Positions 55,419 through 64,000 of a stretch of DNA of 64,000 nucleotides are shown piece after piece; the first letter of the stretch is position 1, and each line of letters starts with the position of its first letter. A program made the position numbers and the translations under genes. The notes under the pieces were generated by a model. It was not told the DNA's origin. It ran no database searches and saw only the letters and a list, made by a program, of their open reading frames with translations. The DNA comes from Candidatus Sedimenticola sp. (ex Thyasira tokunagai) (GTDB taxonomy: Bacteria > Pseudomonadota > Gammaproteobacteria > Chromatiales > Chromatiaceae): the NCBI GenBank assembly GCA_037318855.1, contig CP134874.1, positions 1,550,598-1,614,597 of the forward strand, read 5' to 3'.

Positions 55419-56258
55419 GTGACGGTTATCGACTGCGCAGGCAAAAGCCTTGATCTCTCCCAACCCCGGGTGATGGGGATACTCAATATCACTCCAGACT
55501 CCTTCTCTGATGGTGGAGTCTACTTCTCCCCGGATGCAGCCCTTGCCCAGGCGCGTCAGATGCTGGAAGAGGGTGCAGACATTATCGATATCGGTGGCGA
55601 ATCGACCCGTCCGGGGGCGGCACAGGTCTCCCTGCAGGAGGAGTTGGATCGTATAATGCCATTGGTTGAGCTCCTCGCGGCCGAGCTTCCCATTCCCATT
55701 TCGATCGACAGTTGCAAAGCAGTGGTTATGCGCGAAGCAGTTAAAGTTGGCGCAGGTATGATCAACGATATCCTGGCACTGCAGGGTGAGGGGGCTATGG
55801 CTGTCGCCGCCGAAGTCGCCGTGCCCATCTGTCTGATGCATATGCAGGGTGAGCCGCGTACTATGCAGGCCAACCCCAGCTATGATCATGTTACCCATGA
55901 AGTAGGTGCCTTTCTCTCCGGGCGGGTTGCCGGCTGTGAATCAGCTGGAATATCCCGTGACCGCCTACTGATTGATCCTGGATTTGGTTTTGGCAAGACC
56001 CTGGCGCATAATCTGCAACTCCTGAGAGAACTCGAAGAGCTGTCACTGCTTGGTTTGCCACTGCTGGTGGGGATTTCACGCAAGTCGATGATCGGGGCGA
56101 TTCTCGACGATGCACCGGTGGATCAGCGCCTTTACGGCAGTCTGGCGACGGCGGTAATGGCGGTAGAACGTGGTGCTGCAATTATTCGTGTGCATGATGT
56201 TAAACCGACGGTGGATGCGGTGAGAGTAGCTGCAGCAGTTGCAGGGATTGGCGGTTGA
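55419..56258 (+). CDS. folP: Dihydropteroate synthase
   Basis: A 279-aa TIM barrel from GTG 55419: RVMGILNITPDSFSDGGVYF (signature 1), EEGADIIDIGGESTRPGAAQ (signature 2), PISIDSCKAVVMREAV, ICLMHMQGEPRTMQ and PLLVGISRKSMIG. It joins pABA to the pterin diphosphate in folate synthesis and is the sulfonamide target. Usual order ftsH-folP-glmM. Confidence 0.96.
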   Translation: MTVIDCAGKSLDLSQPRVMGILNITPDSFSDGGVYFSPDAALAQARQMLEEGADIIDIGGESTRPGAAQVSLQEELDRIMPLVELLAAELPIPISIDSCKAVVMREAVKVGAGMINDILALQGEGAMAVAAEVAVPICLMHMQGEPRTMQANPSYDHVTHEVGAFLSGRVAGCESAGISRDRLLIDPGFGFGKTLAHNLQLLRELEELSLLGLPLLVGISRKSMIGAILDDAPVDQRLYGSLATAVMAVERGAAIIRVHDVKPTVDAVRVAAAVAGIGG

Positions 56259-56346
56259 TGGGGTGGATCGGGTAGTCGCTCATGTTAATTCACAGCTTAG
56301 AAATTTAGCAGCTTAAATATTATAGAGTCCAGTCAGAAGTAAGGGG

Positions 56347-57696
56347 ATGAAGTTGGAAAGGAAGTACTTTGGCACAGATGGTATTCGTGGCCGTGTTGGC
56401 GAAGGTGTGATTACCCCGGAGTTTATACTTAAGCTGGGCTGGGCGGCCGGCAGGGTACTGGGTAGTGAGTTGGGTAGCAAGGTGGTGATCGGTAAAGATA
56501 CCCGTATCTCTGGCTATATGTTTGAATCAGCACTGGAGGCGGGTTTGGCTGCCGCAGGTGTCGATATCTACCTGCTTGGCCCAATGCCGACACCTGGGAT
56601 TGCCCATCTTACCCGTACCCTGCATGCCAAGGCCGGTATTGTCATTAGTGCATCCCATAACCCTCACTACGACAATGGGATAAAGTTCTTCTCCGAAGTA
56701 GGTCAGAAACTGCCCGATGCTGTCGAATTGGCGATAGAGGCTGAGTTGGATAAGCCTATGACCACGGTTGAATCTGAGCACCTGGGTAAGGCTTTTCGTG
56801 TGGATGACGCAGCCGGTCGTTACACCGAGTTCTGTAAGAGCTCTATTCCCTGGACGATGACTTTTGCCGGCATGAAACTGGTTGTCGATTGTGCCAACGG
56901 CGCCACCTACCATATTGCTCCAAATGTATTCAGTGAGCTTGGCGCTGAAGTTATCGCCATCGGGGCCGAGCCTGATGGCCTCAATATCAATGCCGGGGTT
57001 GGCTCAACCCATATAGATGCACTGCAGGAAGCGGTTCGAAGGGAGAGTGCGGATATCGGCATCGCCCTCGATGGTGACGGCGACCGGTTGTTGATGGTCG
57101 ACGCTGGGGGGGCTGTGCTGGATGGTGATGATATCCTCTATATTATTGCTCGCTCCCGTAAACTCAATGGTGGTCTGCAGGGGGCGGTGGTCGGTACACT
57201 GATGACCAATCTTGGTCTTGAACATGCCCTTGCCCATGAGGGTATCGGTCTGGAACGAACAGATGTGGGTGACCGCCATGTCATGAAGTGCATGCGTGAA
57301 ACGGGTGGATCCCTTGGTGGTGAGCCCTCGGGCCATATCATTTGCCTTGACCGTACAACCACAGGTGACGGCATTATCTCCGCGCTACAGGTACTGGCAG
57401 AGGTGGTGAAAAGTGGCCGCACTCTGGACGAGTTGCGAGGTGGTGTGGAGAAGTACCCCCAGGTATTGAAGAATGTCCGACTTGGTAGTAGTGCCGCAGA
57501 TATGATCATGGCATCCAGCAAGCTAGTGGATGCCGTTGCCTGTGCAGAAGATGAACTGGGGGGGAGCGGCAGGGTTTTGCTACGGCCCTCTGGTACAGAG
57601 CCGCTGATTCGTGTGATGGTCGAGGGGCGTGATGGCGAGCAGGTACGTGCATTGGCAGGCCGGCTTGCAGATGTTGTCGAGGAGTTGGCCGGCTGA
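56347..57696 (+). CDS. glmM: Phosphoglucosamine mutase
   Basis: A 449-aa protein: [20 protein letters not shown], the active serine loop [19 protein letters not shown], metal loop [14 protein letters not shown], sugar loop [12 protein letters not shown] and phosphate loop [15 protein letters not shown]. It converts glucosamine-6-P to glucosamine-1-P for peptidoglycan and LPS precursors. Confidence 0.96.
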   Translation: MKLERKYFGTDGIRGRVGEGVITPEFILKLGWAAGRVLGSELGSKVVIGKDTRISGYMFESALEAGLAAAGVDIYLLGPMPTPGIAHLTRTLHAKAGIVISASHNPHYDNGIKFFSEVGQKLPDAVELAIEAELDKPMTTVESEHLGKAFRVDDAAGRYTEFCKSSIPWTMTFAGMKLVVDCANGATYHIAPNVFSELGAEVIAIGAEPDGLNINAGVGSTHIDALQEAVRRESADIGIALDGDGDRLLMVDAGGAVLDGDDILYIIARSRKLNGGLQGAVVGTLMTNLGLEHALAHEGIGLERTDVGDRHVMKCMRETGGSLGGEPSGHIICLDRTTTGDGIISALQVLAEVVKSGRTLDELRGGVEKYPQVLKNVRLGSSAADMIMASSKLVDAVACAEDELGGSGRVLLRPSGTEPLIRVMVEGRDGEQVRALAGRLADVVEELAG

Positions 57697-57704
57697 CTAT
57701 TATG

Positions 57705-57771
57705 GTATTAGGAACGGACTCGTCCGCGACGAATATGCTGCACTGCCCGTAGTGAATAAGTTCGCTCCTAC
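57705..57771. repeat. Diverged REP-like pair
   Basis: AGGAACGGACTCGTCCGCGA, then CGAATATG and an inverted partner ending GAATAAGTTCGCTCCTA. It resembles the two-part unit at 12131-12194 and lies between glmM and tpiA. Confidence 0.5.
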
Positions 57772-57867
57772 TTCGGTCAAACTCCGGTATCAGGTGTTTT
57801 TTGCCTTGCTTTACGCCTGCTCCGCAGGTAGAATTCCGCGCTGTTTTGCGTAGTAAGGAGATAAAAA

Positions 57868-58620
57868 ATGCGTCAACCATTAGTCGCTGGTAACTGGAAG
57901 ATGAACGGTTCCCGGGAGAGCATCAAAATATTGCTTGATGGACTGAAAGCAGGCCAGGGTGAGGTTAAAGTGGCAGAGATTGCTGTTTGTGCCCCCGCTG
58001 TCTATATCTCCGATACTCAGAATCAATTGCAGGGAACTCCTGTTGTGTGGGGTGGCCAGGACCTTTCAACCGAAACTTCCGGTGCCTACACAGGCGAAAT
58101 TGCCGCCTCTATGCTGCTTGACTTCGGCTGCAAGTACGTCATTATCGGCCACTCTGAGCGCCGCGCCTATCACGGTGAGAGCGACGAGTTGGTAGCGAAA
58201 AAATATGCGACTGCACGCGCCGCAGGTCTGGTGCCAATACTCTGTGTTGGTGAGACGCTGGAAGAGCGCGAGCAGGGGATTACCGAAGAGGTTGTTGCTC
58301 GTCAATTGGATGCAGTCATTGAACTTGAGGGTGCTGCTGCGTTGGCTGATGGCGTAGTTGCTTACGAGCCGGTCTGGGCAATCGGTACCGGTATGACGGC
58401 AACACCGGAGCAGGCTCAGGATGTACACGCCTTTATCCGCTCTCGTGTGGCGGCAAAGGATGGTGCGGTGGCGGATGGGTTGCGTATTCTCTACGGTGGC
58501 AGCATGAAGCCGGGTAATGCTGAAGAGTTGATTGCCAAGGCGGATATTGATGGCGGCCTAATTGGTGGCGCTGCACTGAATGCGGAAGATTTTCTGGCAA
58601 TCTGCAGTGCGGCTAATTAA
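57868..58620 (+). CDS. tpiA: Triosephosphate isomerase
   Basis: A 250-aa TIM barrel: LVAGNWKMNGS with the catalytic Lys, YVIIGHSERRAYHGE with the His, VVAYEPVWAIGTGMTATPEQA with the Glu, and the phosphate loop YGGSMKPGN. It interconverts dihydroxyacetone-P and glyceraldehyde-3-P. A clear ribosome site (AAGGAG) precedes the ATG. Confidence 0.97.
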   Translation: MRQPLVAGNWKMNGSRESIKILLDGLKAGQGEVKVAEIAVCAPAVYISDTQNQLQGTPVVWGGQDLSTETSGAYTGEIAASMLLDFGCKYVIIGHSERRAYHGESDELVAKKYATARAAGLVPILCVGETLEEREQGITEEVVARQLDAVIELEGAAALADGVVAYEPVWAIGTGMTATPEQAQDVHAFIRSRVAAKDGAVADGLRILYGGSMKPGNAEELIAKADIDGGLIGGAALNAEDFLAICSAAN

Positions 58621-58650
58621 AGCCTAACTATTTTATTTTTTGGAACCTAG

Positions 58651-59061
58651 ATGCAAACAATACTGGTCGTATCACATCTCTTTCTTGCCCTTGGTCTGAT
58701 TGGCCTGGTGCTGATGCAGCACGGCAAGGGGGCTGATGCTGGCGCCGCTTTTGGTGCTGGTGCGTCGGGTAGTGTATTTGGTGCACAGGGTGCCGCTAAC
58801 TTTCTGAGCCGTGCAACGGCGATTCTTGCAGCTCTGTTTTTTCTCACCAGTCTGGCGCTGGCCTGGTTCTCTATGCAGGGTACCGAACGTCCGGGCTTGA
58901 TGGAGGGTGAGAAATCCGTGATTGAGATGCCGGTCAAGGGTGAGATTCCACCTCCGCCAGTACCAGGCGCAGAGATGCCTGTTCAATCGGAGGTGCCGGC
59001 TATCCAGGTACCGGAAGCAACTGCAACTTCAGAGGGAGAAACACCCAAAATTGCAGAGTGA
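58651..59061 (+). CDS. secG: Preprotein translocase subunit SecG
   Basis: A 136-aa protein with two membrane helices (ILVVSHLFLALGLIGLVLMQ; TAILAALFFLTSLALAWFSM) around the conserved cytoplasmic loop GKGADAGAAFGAGASGSVFG. The C-terminal ~60 residues are Pro/Glu-rich and look disordered. It follows tpiA by 30 bp and precedes tRNA-Leu, as in E. coli and pseudomonads. Confidence 0.94.
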   Translation: MQTILVVSHLFLALGLIGLVLMQHGKGADAGAAFGAGASGSVFGAQGAANFLSRATAILAALFFLTSLALAWFSMQGTERPGLMEGEKSVIEMPVKGEIPPPPVPGAEMPVQSEVPAIQVPEATATSEGETPKIAE

Positions 59062-59096
59062 GTTTATGGATGAGGGTGTAATTATGCCCCTGTTCA

Positions 59097-59181
59097 GCCG
59101 ACGTGGTGGAATTGGTAGACACGCTATCTTGAGGGGGTAGTGGCGTAAGCCGTGCCGGTTCAAATCCGGCCGTCGGCACCA
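59097..59181 (+). tRNA. leuU: tRNA-Leu(GAG)
   Basis: An 85-nt class II tRNA with encoded CCA. Acceptor GCCGACG pairs with CGTCGGC, discriminator A; anticodon loop TTGAGGG gives GAG; T arm GCCGGTTCAAATCCGGC. It is in its conserved place after secG. Confidence 0.95.
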
Positions 59182-59187
59182 TACAAG

Positions 59188-59231
59188 AAAACCGGAATGG
59201 GTCAAGCAACTGCCCTGTTCCGGTTTTTTTT
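59188..59231 (+). terminator. Rho-independent terminator after tRNA-Leu
   Basis: AAACCGGAA, an 18-nt loop, TTCCGGTTT and a further T-run form a strong terminator separating the secG-tRNA unit from nuo. Confidence 0.9.
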
Positions 59232-59286
59232 ATTACTTGATTTTTGTAACTCATTGATTTATAAGCATATTCTAATGTTATTTGGT

Positions 59287-59315
59287 TTGACATTTTGCTG
59301 GATCTCGAATAGAAT
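59287..59315 (+). promoter_or_regulatory. Sigma70-type promoter of the nuo operon
   Basis: TTGACA (59287-59292), 17-bp spacer, TAGAAT (59310-59315), about 70 bp upstream of nuoA and just after a terminator. This is a near-consensus promoter. Confidence 0.75.
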
Positions 59316-59384
59316 CTTGCCTCGTTATCTCAATGATAAGGGCAGCAACATATAATAATTGCCCGCTGGGGGAGTCGAGAACGT

Positions 59385-59741
59385 ATGCTGGAAAATTACC
59401 TTCCTGTTTTGGTGTTTATAGCGGTCGGTCTGATAGTTGGGGTCGTTATGATCGCAATGGGTTTTGTCCTCGGGACAAGACGCCCAGACGACGCAAAGCT
59501 CTCCCCTTATGAGTGCGGCTTCGAGGCATTTGGCGATGCCCGTATGAAGTTTGACGTGCGCTACTATCTCGTTGCCATCCTTTTTATTATTTTCGATCTT
59601 GAGATTGCATTTCTCTTTCCCTGGGCAATAGTGCTCGACAAGATTGGCATGGTGGGTCTGATCGCCATGACTGTCTTCCTCGGTATTCTTGTTATTGGGT
59701 TCATCTACGAGTGGAAGAAAGGGGCGCTGGAATGGGAGTAG
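59385..59741 (+). CDS. nuoA: NADH-quinone oxidoreductase subunit A
   Basis: A 118-aa protein with three membrane helices and the conserved loop [23 protein letters not shown], ending [12 protein letters not shown]. It is part of the membrane arm of complex I and the first gene of the operon. Confidence 0.96.
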   Translation: MLENYLPVLVFIAVGLIVGVVMIAMGFVLGTRRPDDAKLSPYECGFEAFGDARMKFDVRYYLVAILFIIFDLEIAFLFPWAIVLDKIGMVGLIAMTVFLGILVIGFIYEWKKGALEWE

Positions 59742-60223
59742 AGGGTCTTCTCGAAGAGGGTGTGATCACCACGACTGCCGACAAGCTCATCAATTGGGCT
59801 CGTACTGGATCTCTCTGGCCGATGAGCTTTGGTCTCGCCTGTTGTGCCATCGAAATGATGCATGCTGCCGCAGCCCGATATGACATAGATCGTTTTGGCA
59901 TCATCTTCCGCCCAAGTCCCAGGCAGTCGGACGTTATGATCGTCGCCGGCACTCTGACTAACAAAATGGGCCCTGCTATGCGCAAGGTCTACGATCAGAT
60001 GTCCGAGCCGCGCTGGGTTATCTCCATGGGTTCATGCGCCAACGGTGGTGGTTACTACCACGACTCCTACGCTGTTGTGCGCGGTTGTGATCGCGTAGTC
60101 CCGGTTGATATTTATGTGCCCGGCTGTCCCCCCACTGCCGAGGCTCTGCTCTACGGCATTCTGCAGTTGCAGGAAAAAATTAAGCGCACCAGTACCATTG
60201 CGCGGGTGAGTGAGACGGCATGA
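59732..60223 (+). CDS. nuoB: NADH-quinone oxidoreductase subunit B (N2 cluster)
   Basis: A 163-aa protein from ATG 59732, overlapping nuoA by 10 bp; this start matches the family ([10 protein letters not shown]). Ligands of cluster N2 are visible: [11 protein letters not shown] (adjacent Cys pair), [21 protein letters not shown] and [11 protein letters not shown]. It carries the terminal iron-sulfur cluster that reduces quinone. Confidence 0.96.
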   Translation: MGVEGLLEEGVITTTADKLINWARTGSLWPMSFGLACCAIEMMHAAAARYDIDRFGIIFRPSPRQSDVMIVAGTLTNKMGPAMRKVYDQMSEPRWVISMGSCANGGGYYHDSYAVVRGCDRVVPVDIYVPGCPPTAEALLYGILQLQEKIKRTSTIARVSETA

Positions 60224-60939
60224 GTGACAGTGAAAAGACAACTATCAGGGAGCGCTCGGACACACTAGCAGCCGCACTTGAAGAGCGTTATCAAGCGAGA
60301 GGGTGTGAAGTCACCACTTCTCTTGGTGAGGTAACCATGGTGGTGCCCAGAGAGCAACTCATCGAGTTGGCTACTGAGCTGCGTGACGACGAAGCGTTTC
60401 ATTTTGAGATTGTGGTTGATATCTGTGGCGTCGATTACTCCACCTATGGTGAGTCCGAGTGGGTCACAGCAGAAGCTTCCTCTACCGGCTTTGGTCGGGG
60501 AGTCGAGAGTAATCAGAGTATCGATATAGATAAGGATGACCGTTTTGCTGTTGTCTATCATCTGCTCTCCCTCAGCAATAATCAGCGTCTGCGCTTACGC
60601 GTTTTTGTCGATAACCGTGAGCCCATGGTCGACTCCATCGTTGGCATTTGGGAAAACGCCAACTGGTTTGAGCGTGAGGCCTTCGACCTTTTTGGTATCC
60701 TCTTCAGCGGCCATCCCGATCTTCGGCGTATTCTTACAGACTACGGTTTTGTCGGTCACCCATTCCGCAAGGACTTTCCTTTGGAAGGGCATGTTGAAAT
60801 GCGCTACGACCAGGAACTTAAACGGGTGGTGTACGAACCGGTGACTATCGAATCCCGTGTACTGGTTCCTCGGGTGGTTCGTGCCCAAGGCGATATATCG
60901 GCCGATACAGTAGAACAGCAGGACAGTACCGATGCCTGA
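60220..60939 (+). CDS. nuoC: NADH-quinone oxidoreductase subunit C
   Basis: A 239-aa protein. Core motifs are [51 protein letters not shown] and [18 protein letters not shown]. It is a separate NuoC, not fused to NuoD. A ~25-residue insertion ([20 protein letters not shown]) follows the first strand. It overlaps nuoB by 4 bp and nuoD by 8 bp. Confidence 0.95.
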   Translation: MSDSEKTTIRERSDTLAAALEERYQARGCEVTTSLGEVTMVVPREQLIELATELRDDEAFHFEIVVDICGVDYSTYGESEWVTAEASSTGFGRGVESNQSIDIDKDDRFAVVYHLLSLSNNQRLRLRVFVDNREPMVDSIVGIWENANWFEREAFDLFGILFSGHPDLRRILTDYGFVGHPFRKDFPLEGHVEMRYDQELKRVVYEPVTIESRVLVPRVVRAQGDISADTVEQQDSTDA

Positions 60940-62185
60940 AATTTGTAACTACACTCTCAATTTCGGCCCCCAGCATCCCGCGGCTCACGGCGTACTACGC
61001 TTGGTGCTGGAGATGGATGGCGAGGTGATCGAGCGCGCTGATCCACATATCGGTCTGCTTCATCGTGGTACTGAAAAGCTGGCTGAGAGCAAGCCGTACA
61101 ATCAGACTATCCCCTTCATGGATCGTCTCGATTACGCCTCGATGATGTGCAGCGAGCACGCCTATGTGATGGCGGTGGAGAAGCTGCTGGGTGTTGAGGT
61201 ACCTGAGAGGGCGCTTTACATTCGCACCATGTACGATGAGATTACGCGCATTCTCAACCACCTGATGTGGCTTGGCACCCACGCACTCGATGTCGGTGCA
61301 ATGACGGTTTTCCTCTACGCATTCCGTGAACGTGAAGATCTGATGGATTGTTACGAGGCGGTTTCCGGGGCGCGTATGCACGCTGCATACTATCGCGTCG
61401 GCGGTGTCTATCGCGACCTTCCTGACCGTATGCCCCAGTACGAGAAAAACAACTTCCGTTCAGATGCTGATATCGATCGTAAGAATGAGAGCCGCCAGGG
61501 TTCACTGCTCGATTTTATAGAGGATTTCACCAGCCGCTTCCCCGGTCTGGTGGATATCTATGAGGGGCTGCTGACAGAAAACCGCATCTGGAAGCAGCGT
61601 CTGGTGGATATCGCTGTGATTCCCCCGGAAAAAGCTCTGCAGCTCGGTTTCACCGGCCCCATGTTGCGTGGCTCAGGTGTTGAGTGGGATCTACGCAAAA
61701 AACAGCCTTATGCAGCCTACGATAAGGTCGATTTCGATATTCCGGTGGGAGCCACTGGTGATTGCTACGACCGCTATCTGGTTCGTGTTGAAGAGATGCG
61801 CCAGTCCAATCGTATTATCAAGCAGTGTGCTAAATGGCTGCGTGACAACCCTGGGCCGGTGATCGTTGAAGATCATAAGATCGCTCCTCCTGCGCGCGCT
61901 GATATGAAGGGTGACATGGAGAGCCTGATTCACCACTTCAAATTATTTAGCGAGGGTTACTGCACACCGCCGGGCGAGGCTTATGCCGCCGTTGAAGCAC
62001 CGAAAGGCGAGTTTGGTTGCTATGTGATTTCCGATGGTGCCAATAAACCCTATCGACTTAAGATCCGCGCCCCGGGTTTTGTCCACCTATCGGCGATGGA
62101 TGACATGGTGAGGGGCCATATGTTGTCTGACGTGGTGGCCGTGATTGGTACCATGGATGTTGTATTCGGGGAGATTGACCGCTGA
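60932..62185 (+). CDS. nuoD: NADH-quinone oxidoreductase subunit D
   Basis: A 417-aa protein of the 49-kDa family: [51 protein letters not shown], and the C-terminal [19 protein letters not shown]. It forms the quinone site with NuoB. Confidence 0.97.
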   Translation: MPEICNYTLNFGPQHPAAHGVLRLVLEMDGEVIERADPHIGLLHRGTEKLAESKPYNQTIPFMDRLDYASMMCSEHAYVMAVEKLLGVEVPERALYIRTMYDEITRILNHLMWLGTHALDVGAMTVFLYAFREREDLMDCYEAVSGARMHAAYYRVGGVYRDLPDRMPQYEKNNFRSDADIDRKNESRQGSLLDFIEDFTSRFPGLVDIYEGLLTENRIWKQRLVDIAVIPPEKALQLGFTGPMLRGSGVEWDLRKKQPYAAYDKVDFDIPVGATGDCYDRYLVRVEEMRQSNRIIKQCAKWLRDNPGPVIVEDHKIAPPARADMKGDMESLIHHFKLFSEGYCTPPGEAYAAVEAPKGEFGCYVISDGANKPYRLKIRAPGFVHLSAMDDMVRGHMLSDVVAVIGTMDVVFGEIDR

Positions 62186-62715
62186 TGGGTTACAAAAACA
62201 CACCAATGAGTACCGTCAAACCGAGCGAGGGAAAAGAGGCACTCTTTTCTCCCGAAGTGAAGGCAGAGATCGACAAGTGGATTGCCAAGTATCCTGAGGG
62301 CTGGCAGCAGTCTGCTGTGATGGCGGCTTTGCGTATCGTACAGGATGAAAATGGCGGTTCACTTACCCGTGAGTTGATGGACAAAGTTGCCGCCTATCTG
62401 GATATGCCGCCAATCGCTGTTTATGAGGTAGGCACCTTCTACTCCATGTATGAGCACAAGGCGGTAGGTAAGCATAAGGTGTGTGTCTGCACCAATGTCT
62501 CCTGCATGATCAACGGCTCAGACAAGATTGTCGATCACCTGGAAAAAAAGCTGGGCGTCAAGATGGGCGAGGCCACTGAAGATGGCAAATATGGCCTGAA
62601 AGAGGTTGAGTGCCTAGGCGCATGCGGTGGTGCACCGATGTTCCAGATCGGCAACAAATACTATGAGAATCTGACCCCCGAGTTGGTCGATACGATTCTG
62701 AGCGGACTGGAGTAA
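62185..62715 (+). CDS. nuoE: NADH-quinone oxidoreductase subunit E
   Basis: A 176-aa thioredoxin-like ferredoxin: [29 protein letters not shown] and [20 protein letters not shown] supply the four Cys of the [2Fe-2S] cluster N1a. It abuts nuoD (1-bp overlap). Confidence 0.96.
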   Translation: MGYKNTPMSTVKPSEGKEALFSPEVKAEIDKWIAKYPEGWQQSAVMAALRIVQDENGGSLTRELMDKVAAYLDMPPIAVYEVGTFYSMYEHKAVGKHKVCVCTNVSCMINGSDKIVDHLEKKLGVKMGEATEDGKYGLKEVECLGACGGAPMFQIGNKYYENLTPELVDTILSGLE

Positions 62716-62720
62716 GCGCC

Positions 62721-63989
62721 ATGGCGAATGAAGTCTGTTTTCGAAATATGGATCTTGATCGTCCCTGGCTGCTGGAGCAGTATCAGAGCCGCGGCGGTTA
62801 TCAGGTGCTGGCCAAGATAATGAAGGAGGGCGTAACGCCCGAAGCGATCATTGATGAGGTCAAGGCATCCGGCTTGCGAGGTCGTGGTGGTGCTGGTTTC
62901 CCCGCTGGACTGAAGTGGAGCTTTATCTCCCGTAATGCCCCCGGACAGAAGTATGTGGTCTGCAACTCTGATGAGGGCGAACCTGGCACCTTTAAGGATC
63001 GCGATATCCTGCGTTACAACCCCCATCAGTTGATTGAAGGGATGATTATCGCCAGTTATGCCATTGGTGCCAACAGAGCCTACAACTATATTCGTGGAGA
63101 GTTCTGGGAACCCTACGAACGCTTTGAAGCAGCATTGGAAGAGGCGCGCACCGCTGGTTTCCTTGGTGAAAATATCCTCGGTTCCGGTTTCGACCTTGAT
63201 ATTCATAGTCACCTCGGTGGAGGTGCTTATGTCTGTGGCGAAGAGACGGCCCTGCTCGAATCTATCGAGGGTAAGAAGGGGCAGCCCCGCTTCAAGCCGC
63301 CTTTCCCTGCACACTTCGGCCTCTACGGCTGTCCGACCATTATCAATAATACCGAGTCGCTTGCATCGATTCCGGTAATTATGGAGAAGGGCGGTCAGTG
63401 GTTTAAGGACCTTGGTGTCGAGAACAGCGGTGGTGCCAAGCTTTTCTCCATCTCAGGCAATATCAAAAACCCCGGTGTCTTTGAGATTCCCATGGGTACC
63501 CCCTTCTCTGAACTGCTTGAAATGGCAGGCGGAATGAAGGATGGCAGCAAGCTTAAGGCGGTGATCCCCGGCGGTTCATCCTCACCGATTATCCCCGGTG
63601 AGCAGATGATGGATCTGACCATGGATTACGATGCCATACAGAATGCCGGTTCCATGCTGGGCTCCGGCGCAGTGATCGTCCTCGATGACAGTAACTGCAT
63701 GGTGAAGGTACTGGAGCGTATGTCCTACTTCTATCATGAAGAGTCATGCGGTCAGTGTACTCCCTGCCGTGAAGGCACGGGCTGGCTCTACCGAGTGGTC
63801 AGCCGTATTGAGAACGGACAGGGCATGCCGGAAGATCTGGCTCTACTCGACGATATCACTACAAAGATTGCGGGGCGCACCATCTGCGCTCTAGGTGATG
63901 CGGCGGCCTTGCCGGTACAAGGCATGCTGAAGCATTACAGAGACGAGTTTGAGTATCATATAGAACATAAGAAGTGCATGGTTGGCTGA
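62721..63989 (+). CDS. nuoF: NADH-quinone oxidoreductase subunit F
   Basis: A 422-aa complete protein: [16 protein letters not shown] (FMN/NADH), [36 protein letters not shown], and the N3 cluster ligands [16 protein letters not shown] with a later Cys in [13 protein letters not shown]. It takes electrons from NADH. The operon (nuoG onwards) continues past the window end. Confidence 0.97.
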   Translation: MANEVCFRNMDLDRPWLLEQYQSRGGYQVLAKIMKEGVTPEAIIDEVKASGLRGRGGAGFPAGLKWSFISRNAPGQKYVVCNSDEGEPGTFKDRDILRYNPHQLIEGMIIASYAIGANRAYNYIRGEFWEPYERFEAALEEARTAGFLGENILGSGFDLDIHSHLGGGAYVCGEETALLESIEGKKGQPRFKPPFPAHFGLYGCPTIINNTESLASIPVIMEKGGQWFKDLGVENSGGAKLFSISGNIKNPGVFEIPMGTPFSELLEMAGGMKDGSKLKAVIPGGSSSPIIPGEQMMDLTMDYDAIQNAGSMLGSGAVIVLDDSNCMVKVLERMSYFYHEESCGQCTPCREGTGWLYRVVSRIENGQGMPEDLALLDDITTKIAGRTICALGDAAALPVQGMLKHYRDEFEYHIEHKKCMVG

Positions 63990-64000
63990 TAGGCCACCGA

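Overview
The window is chromosomal DNA from a gammaproteobacterium. The right third (46.4-64 kb) has a gene order typical of that class: carA-carB-greA-yhbY-rlmE-ftsH-folP-glmM-tpiA-secG-tRNA-Leu(GAG)-nuoABCDEF. A predicted rhodoquinone gene (rquA), a PAS/CZB chemoreceptor pair and heavy loading with restriction systems and small mobile elements would suit a facultatively anaerobic, environmental or symbiotic sulfur-oxidiser type lineage. That placement is inference; no rRNA is present to settle it.

Layout. (a) 1-5.3 kb, minus strand: a type I restriction-modification operon (hsdM, a frameshifted hsdS, an AlbA_2/Schlafen-type ATP-binding protein, and the start of hsdR). (b) 5.4-14.2 kb: an XRE regulator divergent from an LRAT-like papain-fold protein, a helicase remnant, cbpA-cbpM, a racemase/DUF1611 pair, a NYN-LOTUS protein, tadA and mltF. 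(c) 14.35-34.7 kb: a 20.1-kb genomic island in the 3' end of tRNA-Ser(CGA), bounded by a 28-bp direct repeat. It carries a broken tyrosine integrase, a 59-aa excisionase, a second type I system (hsdR interrupted twice, hsdM frameshifted in a G6 run, hsdS intact, with an embedded Fic gene), a Septu-like ATPase/HNH pair, a McrBC-like pair and a DUF429 protein. (d) 34.8-46.2 kb: accessory genes (secreted basic protein, glycosyltransferase, MinD-like ATPase, rquA, chemoreceptor pair, trmO, two thioredoxin-family proteins). (e) 46.4-64 kb: the conserved housekeeping block ending in the NADH dehydrogenase operon.

The most unusual signal is an ORF-less 281-287-bp element present four times (15283, 20561, 41638, 52883). 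Two copies look identical and sit inside the island integrase and hsdR; a third splits the PAS gene. Removing each of these three copies joins the flanks exactly and restores one open frame, with no target duplication. The copies differ by compensatory changes in predicted stems, which points to a conserved structured RNA (or DNA fold) that moves without its own protein. An IS200/IS605-type, IscB-associated omega-RNA (HEARO)-like element is my best hypothesis, unproven here. At least two other non-autonomous inverted-repeat elements (38919, 51881), a further imperfect palindrome (44517) and several REP-like palindromes are also present.

The defence genes show strong decay: of the two type I systems, one has a broken S gene and the other broken R and M genes, whereas the Septu-like, McrBC-like and Fic genes read as intact.
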